A stretch of 62,073 bases of DNA from contig JABWBB010000011.1 of the NCBI GenBank assembly GCA_013360675.1, positions 1 through 62,073 of the forward strand, read 5' to 3'. The notes beneath the pieces are model-generated. The model searched no databases. It saw only the letters and a program-made list of their open reading frames with translations, and had not been told where the DNA came from. Below are positions 17,524-26,502 of the stretch, one piece after another. Position 1 is the first letter of the stretch. Each line of letters opens with the position of its first letter. This stretch comes from Phycisphaerales bacterium. Lineage in GTDB: Bacteria; Planctomycetota; Phycisphaerae; Phycisphaerales; UBA1924. Made by a program: the position numbers and the translations under genes.

Positions 17524-17535
17524 CACAACGTTGTG
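17524..17535. promoter_or_regulatory. Perfect 12-bp palindrome upstream of the kinase-secretion operon
   Basis: CACAACGTTGTG is a perfect dyad in the 169-base spacer between 17471 and 17641, about 105 bases before the histidine kinase start. Its size and position fit a small operator. No partner half-sites or strong promoter were found nearby, so the role is speculative. Confidence 0.25.
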
Positions 17536-17640
17536 AAAACCGTAGTTCAACGGGGTGGCACGGCTCGACCGCTCTCCATCCCAGGCCGATAGATCGCGAG
17601 GCCGGCCGTTACCGCCCTGACCAGCGGAAGGACACCACGC

Positions 17641-19539
17641 GTGAAGATGGGTACGACAACATCTGGAGCGGACGAGGCGGCGAGGCAGTCGCCCGTACGC
17701 CGGTTGCTGATGGCGCGGGGTGAATCCGTCGCGGCGCACGCGGGCATGGCGGTGGCTTCCGTGCTGCTGGGCGTGCTCGCGCTCTCGGCCTGGTGGACGC
17801 TGCACACCCATCGGGCGAGCGTGAAACAGGCGCGGCTGGATCAGATCCGCATGGCGGCGAAGATGCTGTCGCAGAGCGCGGAATCGATGCTCGCCGCGGA
17901 CGACCCGAGCTCATTGCGGCGGGTGGTGGCGGATACGGCGCTGTCGTACGGGCTGACCGACTGTCGCGTGGCGCTCCCCGACGGCGGGGTGGTGGCCGAC
18001 GCGACGGGGGGCAAGATCGGCGTGCTGCGCCTGCCCGAGGAATGGCCGCTGGGCAAGCCCATCGAGCACGCGGAAACCGAACAGGATCAGTCGATTGTGA
18101 TCACCATGCCCCTGGAGGTGGTGGGGCGTGGCGGGGCCGTGCTAGAGGTGGAGGGGGAGATCTCGATTCCCTTCTGGGCGGCGTGGGAAGTGCAGGCTGG
18201 GCTGGGCGGGATCGGCGTGATGGGCCTGGGGGCGATGCTGGTGGTGTATCGCATGATGCGCCGGCGGCTGCGCGGGCTGGGCGCGATCAAGGACGCGCTG
18301 CATTATGTGGCGGATGGACGACGGGACGTGGGTCTGCTGCAGGTGAGCGAGGCCTTCGGGCCCGAGGCCGCGGCGTGGAACACGCTGCTGCGCGAGCACG
18401 AGAGTCTTGTGTCGCGTCGATCGCTGGAGAACGCGGCCGAGGCGCTGGCGGCGCGGTCGACGGGCGGTGGCGAGCTCGCCGCCGCGTGTGATGCGCTGTG
18501 GCAGGGCCTGATCGTGCTCGACGCGAGCGCCCGCGTGACGTATGCCAACGGGGCGGCGTGTGTGCTGCTGGCCGCGCGGAAGGAACAGATCGTGGGCGGG
18601 GTGCTTGCGCAGGTGCTCAATGATGCCAAGGCGTGCGAGACGCTCGCCAACGTGGCGACGGGAAAGAACCGCGTGCGCACGAGCGTCGAGGTGCAGCGCG
18701 AGGGCGAGCGACCGGGCGAAAAGACCATTCTGCGGCTGAGCACGCGGCCGATGCGTCGGGCCGACGGTTCGGCGGCGATCGTGGTGATCGAAGACGTCAC
18801 GCAGCAGCGTGTGGCCGACGAATCACGCAACGCGTTCGTTGCGCAGGCCACGCACGAGCTGCGCACGCCGCTGACCAACATCCGCTTGTACGTCGAAACG
18901 CTGGTGGACGAGGGCGATGCGAATCCGCAGGTGCGGGCCCGCTGCCTGAACGTGATCTCGCAGGAGGCCCGGCGGCTCGAACGGATCGTGGGCGACATGC
19001 TGAGCGTGAGCGAGATGGAAGCAGGAGCGATGGTGCTGCGCCAGGACGACGTGCGCCTCGAAGAGATCATCGAACAGCTGCGGGTCGAGTTCGACGCCCA
19101 GGCCAAGGACAAGGATCTGGGGCTGGTCTTTGACCTGCCGCCGAAGTATCCGGTGCTGCGCGGCGACCGGGACAAGCTGGTGCTGGCGCTGCACAACCTG
19201 CTGGGCAATGCGCTCAAGTACACCCCATCGGGCGGAACGGTCACGGTGCGCGTGGCGGGGGATGCAACAGTCGCGACGATCGACGTTGTCGACACGGGCA
19301 TCGGGATCAAGGCCGAGGAGCACGAGTTGATCTTCGAACGCTTCTATCGCGCCAAGGACGGGCGGATCGAGGCCATCACGGGTTCGGGCCTCGGGCTGGC
19401 GCTGGCGCGAGAGATTGCGCGCCTGCACGGCGGGGACATCACGCTCAAGAGCGAGATGAACAAGGGGAGCACGTTCACGCTGAGCGTACCCATCGTCGCG
19501 TCGGTCGCGCACACGGGCGAGGGGCGCCAGGCCGCCTAA
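17641..19539 (+). CDS. Membrane sensor histidine kinase with PAS domain
   Basis: 632 residues from a GTG preceded by GGAAGGA (an ATG two codons on is an alternative). Helix 1 is about residues 36-56, then a periplasmic sensor of ~120 residues, then a second helix around 185-205 and a linker. A PAS-like domain (LIVLDASARVTYANGA) precedes the HisKA dimerisation helix, with phospho-acceptor His405 in ATHELRTPL. The ATPase domain shows LLGNALKYTPSGG (N box), VVDTGIGI (G1) and GSGLGLALA (G2). The layout is PhoR/ResE-like. No response regulator lies beside it. The next genes are a STAS protein and the secretion/pilus operon, which suggests it senses a signal for that machinery. Confidence 0.9.
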   Translation: MKMGTTTSGADEAARQSPVRRLLMARGESVAAHAGMAVASVLLGVLALSAWWTLHTHRASVKQARLDQIRMAAKMLSQSAESMLAADDPSSLRRVVADTALSYGLTDCRVALPDGGVVADATGGKIGVLRLPEEWPLGKPIEHAETEQDQSIVITMPLEVVGRGGAVLEVEGEISIPFWAAWEVQAGLGGIGVMGLGAMLVVYRMMRRRLRGLGAIKDALHYVADGRRDVGLLQVSEAFGPEAAAWNTLLREHESLVSRRSLENAAEALAARSTGGGELAAACDALWQGLIVLDASARVTYANGAACVLLAARKEQIVGGVLAQVLNDAKACETLANVATGKNRVRTSVEVQREGERPGEKTILRLSTRPMRRADGSAAIVVIEDVTQQRVADESRNAFVAQATHELRTPLTNIRLYVETLVDEGDANPQVRARCLNVISQEARRLERIVGDMLSVSEMEAGAMVLRQDDVRLEEIIEQLRVEFDAQAKDKDLGLVFDLPPKYPVLRGDRDKLVLALHNLLGNALKYTPSGGTVTVRVAGDATVATIDVVDTGIGIKAEEHELIFERFYRAKDGRIEAITGSGLGLALAREIARLHGGDITLKSEMNKGSTFTLSVPIVASVAHTGEGRQAA

Positions 19540-19560
19540 CGGGCCAAGGGGGGCAGGAGC

Positions 19561-19896
19561 GTGGAGATTCAGGAACAACGCCACGGCGCGGTCACGGTGC
19601 TTAAGCCGCAGGGGCCGCTGTGCCAGGCTGACGCCGAGATGTTCGGCAAGAAACTGCAGGAGATGCTGGGCCGATCGCTGGGGCGGCTCGTGGTGGATGC
19701 ATCGGCGATCGCCTATGTCGACAGCCAGGGCCTCGACGCGATGGTGCAGGCGACGGATGAACTGGCCCAGAGCGGGCGGGCGCTGCACCTGTGCGGCGCG
19801 GGCGACACGCTCCGCGAGGTGCTCGATCTGACGGGACTCATCGAGCGGTTTGAACTGTACGAGGACGTCAACGCGGCGGTGCGGAGCTTCCTGTGA
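19561..19896 (+). CDS. STAS-domain protein (anti-sigma-factor antagonist-like)
   Basis: This 111-residue protein is a single STAS domain, as in SpoIIAA/RsbV. It has VTVLKPQGPLCQADA at the start and LVVDASAIAYVDSQGLDAM, in which the Ser of DSQGL aligns with the phosphorylatable Ser. It starts with GTG after GGGGGGCAGGAG-like sequence. Its stop overlaps the gspE start (GTGA), so it is translationally coupled to the secretion ATPase gene. STAS proteins usually work with a switch kinase/phosphatase or an anti-sigma factor; none is adjacent, only the histidine kinase upstream. Confidence 0.85.
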   Translation: MEIQEQRHGAVTVLKPQGPLCQADAEMFGKKLQEMLGRSLGRLVVDASAIAYVDSQGLDAMVQATDELAQSGRALHLCGAGDTLREVLDLTGLIERFELYEDVNAAVRSFL

Positions 19897-21695
19897 GCGA
19901 GTCATCTTCCAACCCACCGAGCATGCCGCCGCCCGGTGACGCGGGTGCGGGCGCGCCGCCACGGCGGATCCGCGTGGGCGAGATGCTGCTCAATGAGGGC
20001 GTGATCTCGCGCGACCAGCTCGACCGTGCGCTGGCCGAGCAGAAGTCGTCGAGCCGCATGCTGGGTGAGATGCTCGTCGACCAGGGCATCATCTCGAACA
20101 CCGTGCTGGTGCAGACGGTGGCCAAATGCCTGGGCGTGAAGGGGTGTCTGCTCCGGCACGGCCTCATCGACCCGGCGATCTTCAAGATCATCGGGCCCGA
20201 GGAGTGCGAGCGGCTCAAGGTCATTCCGATGTTCCGCGTGGGCAACACGCTCACCGTCGCCATGGCCGAGCCGCAGAGCCTGCCCGCGATCGACCGCCTG
20301 CGCCAGATCACCCAGTGCGAGATCAACCCGGTGCTGGCGCTCGAACCCAACATCCGCGAGTATGTCAAGCGGTATGGCTCCGGGGACGTTGACGTCAACG
20401 CCTTCCTGACGAGCCTGGCCGAGAGCGACGTCGAAGTCGTCGAGCGTGAAACCGTCGACGAGGGCCCCGCCGCCGACCTCGACACGATGATCGCGGGCAG
20501 CCCGATCATCAACCTGGTGAACATCGCGTTCCTGACGGCGGTGAAGGACAAGGCCAGCGACATCCACATCGAGCCCGACAAGAAGGGCACGCGGATCCGC
20601 TATCGCATCGACGGGCTGCTGCGTGACCTGATGAAGCCGCCCCCGGGCATGCACGCGGCGATCGTTTCGCGTGTGAAGGTGATCGGCAAGATGGACGTGG
20701 CCGAGAAGCGCCTGCCCCAGGAAGGCCGGGTGCGGATCGTCGCCGAAGGGCGCGAGATCGACCTGCGCGTGTCGAGCATGCCCACGCTGCTGGGCGAGAA
20801 GATCGTGGTGCGCATCCTCGACAAGTCGAACCTCAAGATCCGCCTGGAGGACCTGGGGTTCCGCGCGGGCGCGCTCGACACGTTCAAGCGGTTCCTCGAC
20901 CAGTCGCACGGCATGGCCCTGGTGACGGGCCCGACGGGTTCGGGCAAGACCACGACGCTCTACTCGGCGCTCGATCTGCTGCGCGGGCCCGAGGTCAACA
21001 TCCTGACCGTCGAGGACCCGGTCGAATATCAGCTCGACCTCGTCAACCAGATCCAGGTGAACGAGGCTGTGGGGATGAGTTTCGCCAGGGCGTTGCGCAG
21101 CATCCTGCGCCAGGACCCCGACATCCTGATGGTGGGAGAGATCCGCGATCAGGACACGGCACGCGTCGCGGTGCAGGCCGCGTTGACGGGGCACCTGGTG
21201 CTCGCCACGCTGCACACCAACGACGCCCCCGGCGCAGTGGCCCGCCTGAGCGACATGGGCATCGAGCACTACCTGCTGAGCAGCGCGTTCAACGGGGCGG
21301 TGGCGCAGCGCCTGGCCCGCATGGTGTGCGCGGGGTGCACGACCAAGTATTACCCGCCCGAACAGGTGCTCTCTGACGCGGGAATCCCCGACCACGCCGG
21401 TCGCGCGTTCAAGAAGGGCGCGGGGTGCACGCGTTGCCACAACAGCGGCTTTGCCGGGCGTGTGGGTGTGTACGAAGTCTTCGAGGTCACGCCCGACATT
21501 CGGCGCATGATTCACCACGCCCGTCCGACGCATGAACTGCGCGACGCGGCACGCCGCGCCGGGGGGCTGAGCCTGCGCGAGGAGGGCGTGCTGCTCGCCG
21601 TCGATGGCAAGACGAGCCTCGAGGAAATCCTGCGCGTGACCCAGAACGACGATGACGCCAACGAGACCGCGGCGCCAGCCAAGGAGGCCGCTTGA
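19893..21695 (+). CDS. gspE: Type II secretion/type IV pilus assembly ATPase (GspE/PilB)
   Basis: The 600-residue hexameric ATPase powers pilus or pseudopilus assembly on the cytoplasmic face. The N-terminal MshEN-type domain (IRVGEMLLNEGVISRDQLDR) often binds c-di-GMP in this family. The core has Walker A GPTGSGKT at residues 346-353, an Asp box (ILTVEDPVEYQ), Walker B (ILRQDPDILMVGEIRD) and a His box (GHLVLATLHTNDA). The zinc-binding CxxC pairs are at 479/482 and 512/515. GTG start. The next gene starts within its last codons. No PilT-like retraction ATPase is present. Confidence 0.93.
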   Translation: MSESSSNPPSMPPPGDAGAGAPPRRIRVGEMLLNEGVISRDQLDRALAEQKSSSRMLGEMLVDQGIISNTVLVQTVAKCLGVKGCLLRHGLIDPAIFKIIGPEECERLKVIPMFRVGNTLTVAMAEPQSLPAIDRLRQITQCEINPVLALEPNIREYVKRYGSGDVDVNAFLTSLAESDVEVVERETVDEGPAADLDTMIAGSPIINLVNIAFLTAVKDKASDIHIEPDKKGTRIRYRIDGLLRDLMKPPPGMHAAIVSRVKVIGKMDVAEKRLPQEGRVRIVAEGREIDLRVSSMPTLLGEKIVVRILDKSNLKIRLEDLGFRAGALDTFKRFLDQSHGMALVTGPTGSGKTTTLYSALDLLRGPEVNILTVEDPVEYQLDLVNQIQVNEAVGMSFARALRSILRQDPDILMVGEIRDQDTARVAVQAALTGHLVLATLHTNDAPGAVARLSDMGIEHYLLSSAFNGAVAQRLARMVCAGCTTKYYPPEQVLSDAGIPDHAGRAFKKGAGCTRCHNSGFAGRVGVYEVFEVTPDIRRMIHHARPTHELRDAARRAGGLSLREEGVLLAVDGKTSLEEILRVTQNDDDANETAAPAKEAA

Positions 21696-22936
21696 ACTTC
21701 ACCGCGCGCGGGTTCGACAAGAGCGGCGCACCGATCGTCGAGACGGTCGAGGCCGCGGACCGCGCCGAGGCCGCGGATCGCCTGCGGCGCAAGGGCATCT
21801 TCGTCACCGAACTGGCCGAAGGCGGCGTTTCGGCGGCGGCGGTCGCCCGCACCGGCAAGGGCGGCGCCCGCGTGAGCCGCGGGAAGCAGTTGACGTTCCT
21901 GGCGACGTTTACCCGCCAGCTCGCGGTGCTGGTCTCGACGGGCACACCGCTGGTCGAAGCCGTCACCTCCATCGAGAAGCAGGCCCGACCGGGCCCGTGG
22001 AAGGACGTGCTCAAGGATGTACGCACGCGCGTGGAAGAGGGAGCGCAGCTCTCCGACGCCATGGCGATGCACCCCAAATGGTTCGACGCCGTCTGCCGAA
22101 GCCTCATCGCCGCGGGCGAGCATGGCGGCGGCATGGTGGCGATGCTCGAGCGGCTGGCCCTGCTCACGCGTCAGCAGCAGAAGACGCGGCGGATGCTGGT
22201 GGGGTCGATGGTGTACCCGTGCCTGCTGATCTGTGTCTCGATCGGCGTGGTGACCACGATGATCGGGTTCGTGCTGCCGCGGTTCGAGGGGCTCTTCCAG
22301 ACGCTGGGCACCCCGCTGCCCCCGCTCACCAAGGTGCTGATGGACCTGAGCGCGGCGGTACGTGAGAACTGGATGTGGCTTGTCGGAGCGCTGGTGGCCT
22401 GCGGCGTCGGCATCCCGATGTGGCTGAAATCGGCGATGGGCAAACGCAACGTCGATACCTTCCTGGTGCGCGCGCCCCAGATCAGCAAGGTGGTCAAGGG
22501 CTTTGCCACCGCGCGCATCGCCAGGCTGATGGGCGTGCTGCTCGAGGGCAAGGTCGGCGTGCTGGATGCGCTCGAACTGATCGGCCAATCCACGTCGAAC
22601 CTGCACTACGCCGCCCTTGTGAAGCGTGCGCAGGATGCGGTGACCCGGGGTGAGAGCATGACCAATGTCTTCGCGGATCCTGCGCTCATCAGCCCGGCGG
22701 TCACCGACGCGATGCGCAGCGGCGAGCGCTCGGGCCAGATGGGCTCGGTGCTCTCCACGCTGGCCGACTATCTCGACGAGGATAACGAAGCCGCTCTCAA
22801 GAGCATCACGGGGCTCATCGAGCCGCTGATCCTGCTTGGCCTTGGCCTGGTGGTAGGCTCGATGGCGATCAGCATGTTCCTGCCGCTCTTTGATCTGGCG
22901 GCGGCCGGGCCCAATGCGGGCGGGGGGGCGCCATGA
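21692..22936 (+). CDS. gspF: Inner-membrane platform protein (GspF/PilC)
   Basis: This 414-residue protein starts with an unusual TTG supported by AAGGAGG just upstream and by a 4-base overlap with gspE. The N-terminal ~60 residues form the small domain that contacts the ATPase. Two repeated T2SSF domains follow: FTRQLAVLVSTGTPLVEA with SLIAAGEHGG, and ARLMGVLLEGKVGVLDALEL with AMRSGERSG. Three hydrophobic segments sit near residues 170-195, 220-245 and 375-400, as in PilC/GspF. It links the cytoplasmic motor to the growing pseudopilus. Confidence 0.92.
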   Translation: MNFTARGFDKSGAPIVETVEAADRAEAADRLRRKGIFVTELAEGGVSAAAVARTGKGGARVSRGKQLTFLATFTRQLAVLVSTGTPLVEAVTSIEKQARPGPWKDVLKDVRTRVEEGAQLSDAMAMHPKWFDAVCRSLIAAGEHGGGMVAMLERLALLTRQQQKTRRMLVGSMVYPCLLICVSIGVVTTMIGFVLPRFEGLFQTLGTPLPPLTKVLMDLSAAVRENWMWLVGALVACGVGIPMWLKSAMGKRNVDTFLVRAPQISKVVKGFATARIARLMGVLLEGKVGVLDALELIGQSTSNLHYAALVKRAQDAVTRGESMTNVFADPALISPAVTDAMRSGERSGQMGSVLSTLADYLDEDNEAALKSITGLIEPLILLGLGLVVGSMAISMFLPLFDLAAAGPNAGGGAP

Positions 22937-23985
22937 TGCGGCCGCACTACTCGAGCGTGGGTCTCGACATCGACGGGCGTTGGATCCGGGCGGCGCAGTT
23001 GATCCGTGGTGTCGGGCGATGGAAGTTACACGCGGCGATGCAGCTCGAGCGTGATGACCCCGCCGCCCCGCTGACGCCCTCCGATGCGGCGGCGGTCGCC
23101 GGCGCATTGGATCGCCAGGGGTTTATGCCCGCGCCGCTGGTGCTCAGCGCGCCGCGCGAGGCGTGCATCGCGGCGGTCCTTGAGCTGCCGCCGCGTTCTT
23201 CGGGCGCGCCGCTTCGTCAGATCGCCCGGGCGGAACTCTCGCGGACTGTGCGCGTGGACCCCGCCGCGATGGAATGTGAACTGTGGGATGTGCCCGGCAT
23301 TGGTCGCGCGACCGAAACATCGCCGGCCATGGTGGTGGCCCTGCCCCATGCCTCAGGCGAGTTGCTGGGGGGGATCTTCTCGGGTGTGTCGGACGTGGCC
23401 GCGATCGACGCCAGGATGTGCGCGCTCGCGCGGGCGTCGAGCACGTGGCTGCCCGCGGCGGGCATCGGCGCGATCGTCGATGTGGGCTGGCATTCATCGA
23501 GCATCACCGTCCTGATCGGCACGACCCCGATCTTCGATCGCACGCTCGAGCACGCGTCGCTCTCGCACCTGCACGCGTCGATCACCAAGAAGGTCGGCGC
23601 GGAGGTCGTCGTGCCTCTGATGCAGCCCTCGGCATGGCAGGACACCGAGTTCCTCCCGCTCCATCAGCAGGTGCGTCCGTGTTTCACGGCGTTCCTGGAT
23701 TCGATGGCGACGGAACTCTCCCGCTCGCTGACTTACATCGCGCACCGGATGCAGCAGGCCCCGCTCGGGGCGGTGCTGGTGAGCGGCCCCGAGGTGCCGG
23801 GCTTGTGCGAGCGGATCGAAAAGACCCTGGGTCAACCCGTGCGGGCGCTCACGCCCGCCGACGCGGTCGAGATTGGGCCTTCCTGCGGGCACCATGCGCA
23901 ACGGCGTGAACTGCTCGCCGCCATCGGCCTGGCGATTCCGGCGGGGAGCCGGAAGAAGGCATCCACGGGGAGGGACGCGGCATGA
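22933..23985 (+). CDS. pilM: PilM-like actin-fold assembly protein
   Basis: This 350-residue soluble protein resembles PilM, or the cytoplasmic part of GspL. The N-terminal SSVGLDIDGRWIRAAQL is the nucleotide-fold start, APLVLSAPREACIAAVLELP is the PilM mid-segment, IGAIVDVGWHSSSITVLI is the phosphate-2-like loop, and SLTYIAHRMQ and GAVLVSGPEVPGL come later. It would sit on the cytoplasmic side, bound to the PilN tail. It overlaps gspF and pilN by 4 bases on both sides (ATGA). The family is normally ~350 residues, so it is full length. Confidence 0.8.
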   Translation: MMRPHYSSVGLDIDGRWIRAAQLIRGVGRWKLHAAMQLERDDPAAPLTPSDAAAVAGALDRQGFMPAPLVLSAPREACIAAVLELPPRSSGAPLRQIARAELSRTVRVDPAAMECELWDVPGIGRATETSPAMVVALPHASGELLGGIFSGVSDVAAIDARMCALARASSTWLPAAGIGAIVDVGWHSSSITVLIGTTPIFDRTLEHASLSHLHASITKKVGAEVVVPLMQPSAWQDTEFLPLHQQVRPCFTAFLDSMATELSRSLTYIAHRMQQAPLGAVLVSGPEVPGLCERIEKTLGQPVRALTPADAVEIGPSCGHHAQRRELLAAIGLAIPAGSRKKASTGRDAA

Positions 23986-24590
23986 TCGGCGTGAATCTCC
24001 TTCCCGCATCGTTCATCGAAAACCGCCGACGGCGGGCACGGATCCGCGCCTGGGGCATGATCTGCGCCATCCACGCGATCCTGGTCGCCGGCGTGGGCAT
24101 GGTGTCGGCGTCGGGCGGCGAGACCACCGCGACCCTGCGGACCAAGGTCGGGCTTGCCCAGACCCGCCTCGAGAATAAGACCAAGGAGATCGATGCCCTG
24201 CGGCGAACGCTCGCCGATCGGGCCCGCCGCGTCGATGCGATCAGGGCCATCGCCGATCATCCCAACTGGAGCATCCTGCTCGACATGCTGGCCACGCTGC
24301 GCGGCACCGATGTCGTGCTCGAGCGTGTGTCGATCGATCCCGACACAACGCTGCCGCCCGGGAGCAAGCCCGGTGCCGTGCCGAAACTTCGGTACCAGAT
24401 CACGATCGAGGGGTTGGCACGTTCGAATGCCGCCGTGCTCGAATACGCCCTGGCGATCCAGCGAGTGGGCATCTTCGAGAGCGTGCGTCCCGAGCAGACG
24501 CGCCAGCGTGAAACCGGGGCCGGCGATCTCTTCGGGTTCCAGCTCATCTGCGTGCTGGGCGACGCGCCCGTGCAGGGAGGTTCGAAATGA
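23982..24590 (+). CDS. pilN: PilN-like inner-membrane assembly protein
   Basis: This 202-residue protein starts IGVNLLPASFIENRRRRAR, the INLLP cytoplasmic peptide that PilN uses to bind PilM. One hydrophobic helix follows (about residues 27-45), then a coiled coil (LAQTRLENKTKEIDALRRTL) and a small periplasmic ferredoxin-like domain (WSILLDMLATLR; LRYQITIEGLARS). The gene order pilM-pilN-pilO and the ATGA overlaps make the assignment firm despite low sequence conservation in this family. Confidence 0.8.
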   Translation: MIGVNLLPASFIENRRRRARIRAWGMICAIHAILVAGVGMVSASGGETTATLRTKVGLAQTRLENKTKEIDALRRTLADRARRVDAIRAIADHPNWSILLDMLATLRGTDVVLERVSIDPDTTLPPGSKPGAVPKLRYQITIEGLARSNAAVLEYALAIQRVGIFESVRPEQTRQRETGAGDLFGFQLICVLGDAPVQGGSK

Positions 24591-25183
24591 TCCGCCTTCG
24601 CCTATCGGGTATCGACGCGGCGGGGGCCGGCGTGATCGCCGCGCTGAGCGCGGGGGTCTACTTTGGCGTCGTCACACCCGCCGCCCAGCGTCAGGCCGAA
24701 GTGGCCGATGACCGTGCCCGCCTCGAGGAGGTCGAGCAGGCGCTGGTCAAGACCGAAAACCAACGCCGCGAAGCCGAGGCGCAGGTCGCCCAGCTCGACG
24801 AACTCATCCGAGACCGGCGGATCACCCTTGAACCCGTGAGCGCGCTCAACGAACGCATCGCGGCGATTTCCGCCCTCGCGACGGAGCAGGACGTCAGCCT
24901 CGTCGAGATTCGTTCCGGCTCACCCGAGCCGCTGGGTGCGGTCATCGGCGTGCCCGTGCACCTGGCGGGGAGCGCCCGTTACGACGCGATGACTCGTTTC
25001 GTGCACACCCTGCACGAACGATTCCCGGACGTCGCGGTTCGCTCGCTCGAACTCGTGGGTACTCCAACAGAGCCGGGGAGCACGGCCTCGTTCAAGGCCT
25101 ATCTGAAGTGGCGTGCCGCGCCGAGTTCCTCCGGTACCGGTTCTGCCGGTTCTACGGGCGCTGATCCGACCAAGCCTCGCTGA
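24587..25183 (+). CDS. pilO: PilO/GspM-like inner-membrane assembly protein
   Basis: This 198-residue protein has one N-terminal hydrophobic helix (about residues 10-28, GVIAALSAGVYFGVV), a long charged coiled coil to about residue 80 and a compact periplasmic domain (VSLVEIRSGSPEPLG, GSARYDAMTRFVHTLHERF). This is the PilO/GspM plan; with PilN it would form the periplasmic alignment complex. It overlaps pilN by 4 bases. The Ser/Thr/Gly-rich C-terminus looks disordered. Confidence 0.75.
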   Translation: MIRLRLSGIDAAGAGVIAALSAGVYFGVVTPAAQRQAEVADDRARLEEVEQALVKTENQRREAEAQVAQLDELIRDRRITLEPVSALNERIAAISALATEQDVSLVEIRSGSPEPLGAVIGVPVHLAGSARYDAMTRFVHTLHERFPDVAVRSLELVGTPTEPGSTASFKAYLKWRAAPSSSGTGSAGSTGADPTKPR

Positions 25184-25224
25184 CTTTCCTTGCCGCGGGC
25201 GACCTTGTATTGGTTGCTTAGGGC

Positions 25225-25773
25225 GTGGAACTCAACCAACAACGTAAGGTGTTCATCGCGATCCTCGCCCTGGCCGGCGGCGGGCTGATCGTCGACCGGT
25301 TTGTCCTGGGGGCCGGCGTGACCGAGCCCGCATCCGCCGAGGCGGCGGGCCCGGATCTGGCCGTCCCTTCCGCCTCCCGGAACGCGGCGAAGCCCGTCGT
25401 CACCGGGCCCACGATCTCGGAGCGGCTGGCCAGCCTTCGTGAATCGACCCAGGGGCAACCGGGGAACGAGGATGCCTTCGCGACCCCCGTGTGGTTGCGG
25501 CCGCAGTTGAAGAATCAGGCCTCCAGCACGGTCAACGGCCGGATCAATCCGGATATTGTCGCCCCGACGGTGCGTGTCTCGGCGCTGGTGGCCGGATCGA
25601 GCCCGCTGGCGGTGATTGATGGGAAGCCCATGCGTCCGGGTGAGTCGATCAAGACGGCCCAGGGGCAGGCCATCACTCTGCGCCATGTCGAGCCGGGGGG
25701 CGTCATCATCGAATTTCAGGGTCATTTGTTCCGCGTCGAGCTGCGCGGCACGGGCGATAATCCGATCCCCTGA
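25225..25773 (+). CDS. GspB/PilP-like bitopic protein
   Basis: 182 residues from a GTG. One membrane helix (VFIAILALAGGGLIVDRF) is followed by a Pro/Ala-rich linker and a C-terminal small beta domain with VSALVAGSSPLAVIDGKPM and HVEPGGVIIEFQGHLF. That reads like the GspB/GspC/PilP homology region, which connects the inner-membrane platform to the secretin. It is the sixth gene of the operon and is separated by 41 bases from pilO. No secretin gene is in the window for it to dock to. Assignment is by position and domain pattern only. Confidence 0.6.
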   Translation: MELNQQRKVFIAILALAGGGLIVDRFVLGAGVTEPASAEAAGPDLAVPSASRNAAKPVVTGPTISERLASLRESTQGQPGNEDAFATPVWLRPQLKNQASSTVNGRINPDIVAPTVRVSALVAGSSPLAVIDGKPMRPGESIKTAQGQAITLRHVEPGGVIIEFQGHLFRVELRGTGDNPIP

Positions 25774-25856
25774 CCCCGGATGAGGAAGTATTCGGTCTGT
25801 AGCGGCCCGGGCCCCGTGCACGGTGTCCTTCTTCTCCCAACGCGGTCATATCCAGA

Positions 25857-25885
25857 TTGACAACATCCGATTCCGAGTGCAGTCC
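25857..25885 (+). promoter_or_regulatory. Possible promoter before the major pseudopilin gene
   Basis: A perfect TTGACA stands at 25857-25862 in the 167-base spacer ahead of gspG, the longest gap in the operon. The expected -10 position, 16-18 bases on, has no good TATAAT match. A separate promoter for the abundant pilin would make sense, but the -10 weakness keeps this tentative. A GGGGGAGTTCCCC mini-hairpin and a GGAGGT ribosome site follow. Confidence 0.3.
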
Positions 25886-25940
25886 CAAGGGGGAGTTCCC
25901 CGAGTGGGAAAAGGATCACACTCGCACATCGGAGGTCGGA

Positions 25941-26426
25941 ATGTTCGCCAGCAAGCATGTTCGTCGCGGTTTCAGCCTGATCGAACTCGTCATCGTGGTC
26001 GTGATCATCGGGATCATCGCGGCGATCGCGATTCCCCGCATGAGCCGCGGCGCCAGCGGCGCTGGCGATTCTGCCCTCTCGGGCAACCTCGCGGTGCTCC
26101 GCAACGCGATCGACCTCTTCCAGACCGAGCACCCCGCCGCCCCCAACAGCGGCTTCCCCACGCTGGCCAAGATCGTCGACCAGCTCACGACCTTCAGCGA
26201 CGACCAGGGCAACACGAGCACGACGAAGGATTCGACCTTCATCTTCGGCTCGTACCTGCGTGCGATTCCGGCTCTGCCCGTCGGGGCGAAGAAGGGCCAG
26301 ATGGGCATCGCCGCCGCCGACGGCGCGACCGTGGGCTGGATCTATGTTGAAGCGACGGGCACGATCCGCGCCAACACCGGCGCCGCCGAGAAGGATGCCC
26401 GCGGCAAGCTCTACAGCGATTATTAA
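25941..26426 (+). CDS. gspG: Major type II pseudopilin (GspG-like)
   Basis: 161 residues from the ATG preceded by GGAGGT. The class III signal is short and basic (MFASKHVRRG), cleaved before FSLIELVIVVVIIGIIAA with Glu at +5. IPRMSRGASGAGDSALSGNL leads into a globular part with typical GspG spacing (LAVLRNAIDLFQTEHP; FPTLAKIVDQL; a final GWIYVEATGTIRAN). It is inserted in the inner membrane, processed by a prepilin peptidase encoded elsewhere, and polymerised by GspE. A leading gap with a promoter-like TTGACA suggests higher expression than its neighbours. Confidence 0.88.
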   Translation: MFASKHVRRGFSLIELVIVVVIIGIIAAIAIPRMSRGASGAGDSALSGNLAVLRNAIDLFQTEHPAAPNSGFPTLAKIVDQLTTFSDDQGNTSTTKDSTFIFGSYLRAIPALPVGAKKGQMGIAAADGATVGWIYVEATGTIRANTGAAEKDARGKLYSDY

Positions 26427-26502
26427 TCGTCGGGAGGCTGGTCCGCCAGGGCGGATGGCACTCCGCGTGATCCGGCGTCACACGCCTCATCGGGACCACG
26501 CC

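Noticed and set aside
26427..26502. Terminator between gspG and the GspH-like gene
   Set aside because: A TCCGC/GCGGA inverted repeat is present, but the stem is short, there is no T-run, and downstream genes continue the operon.
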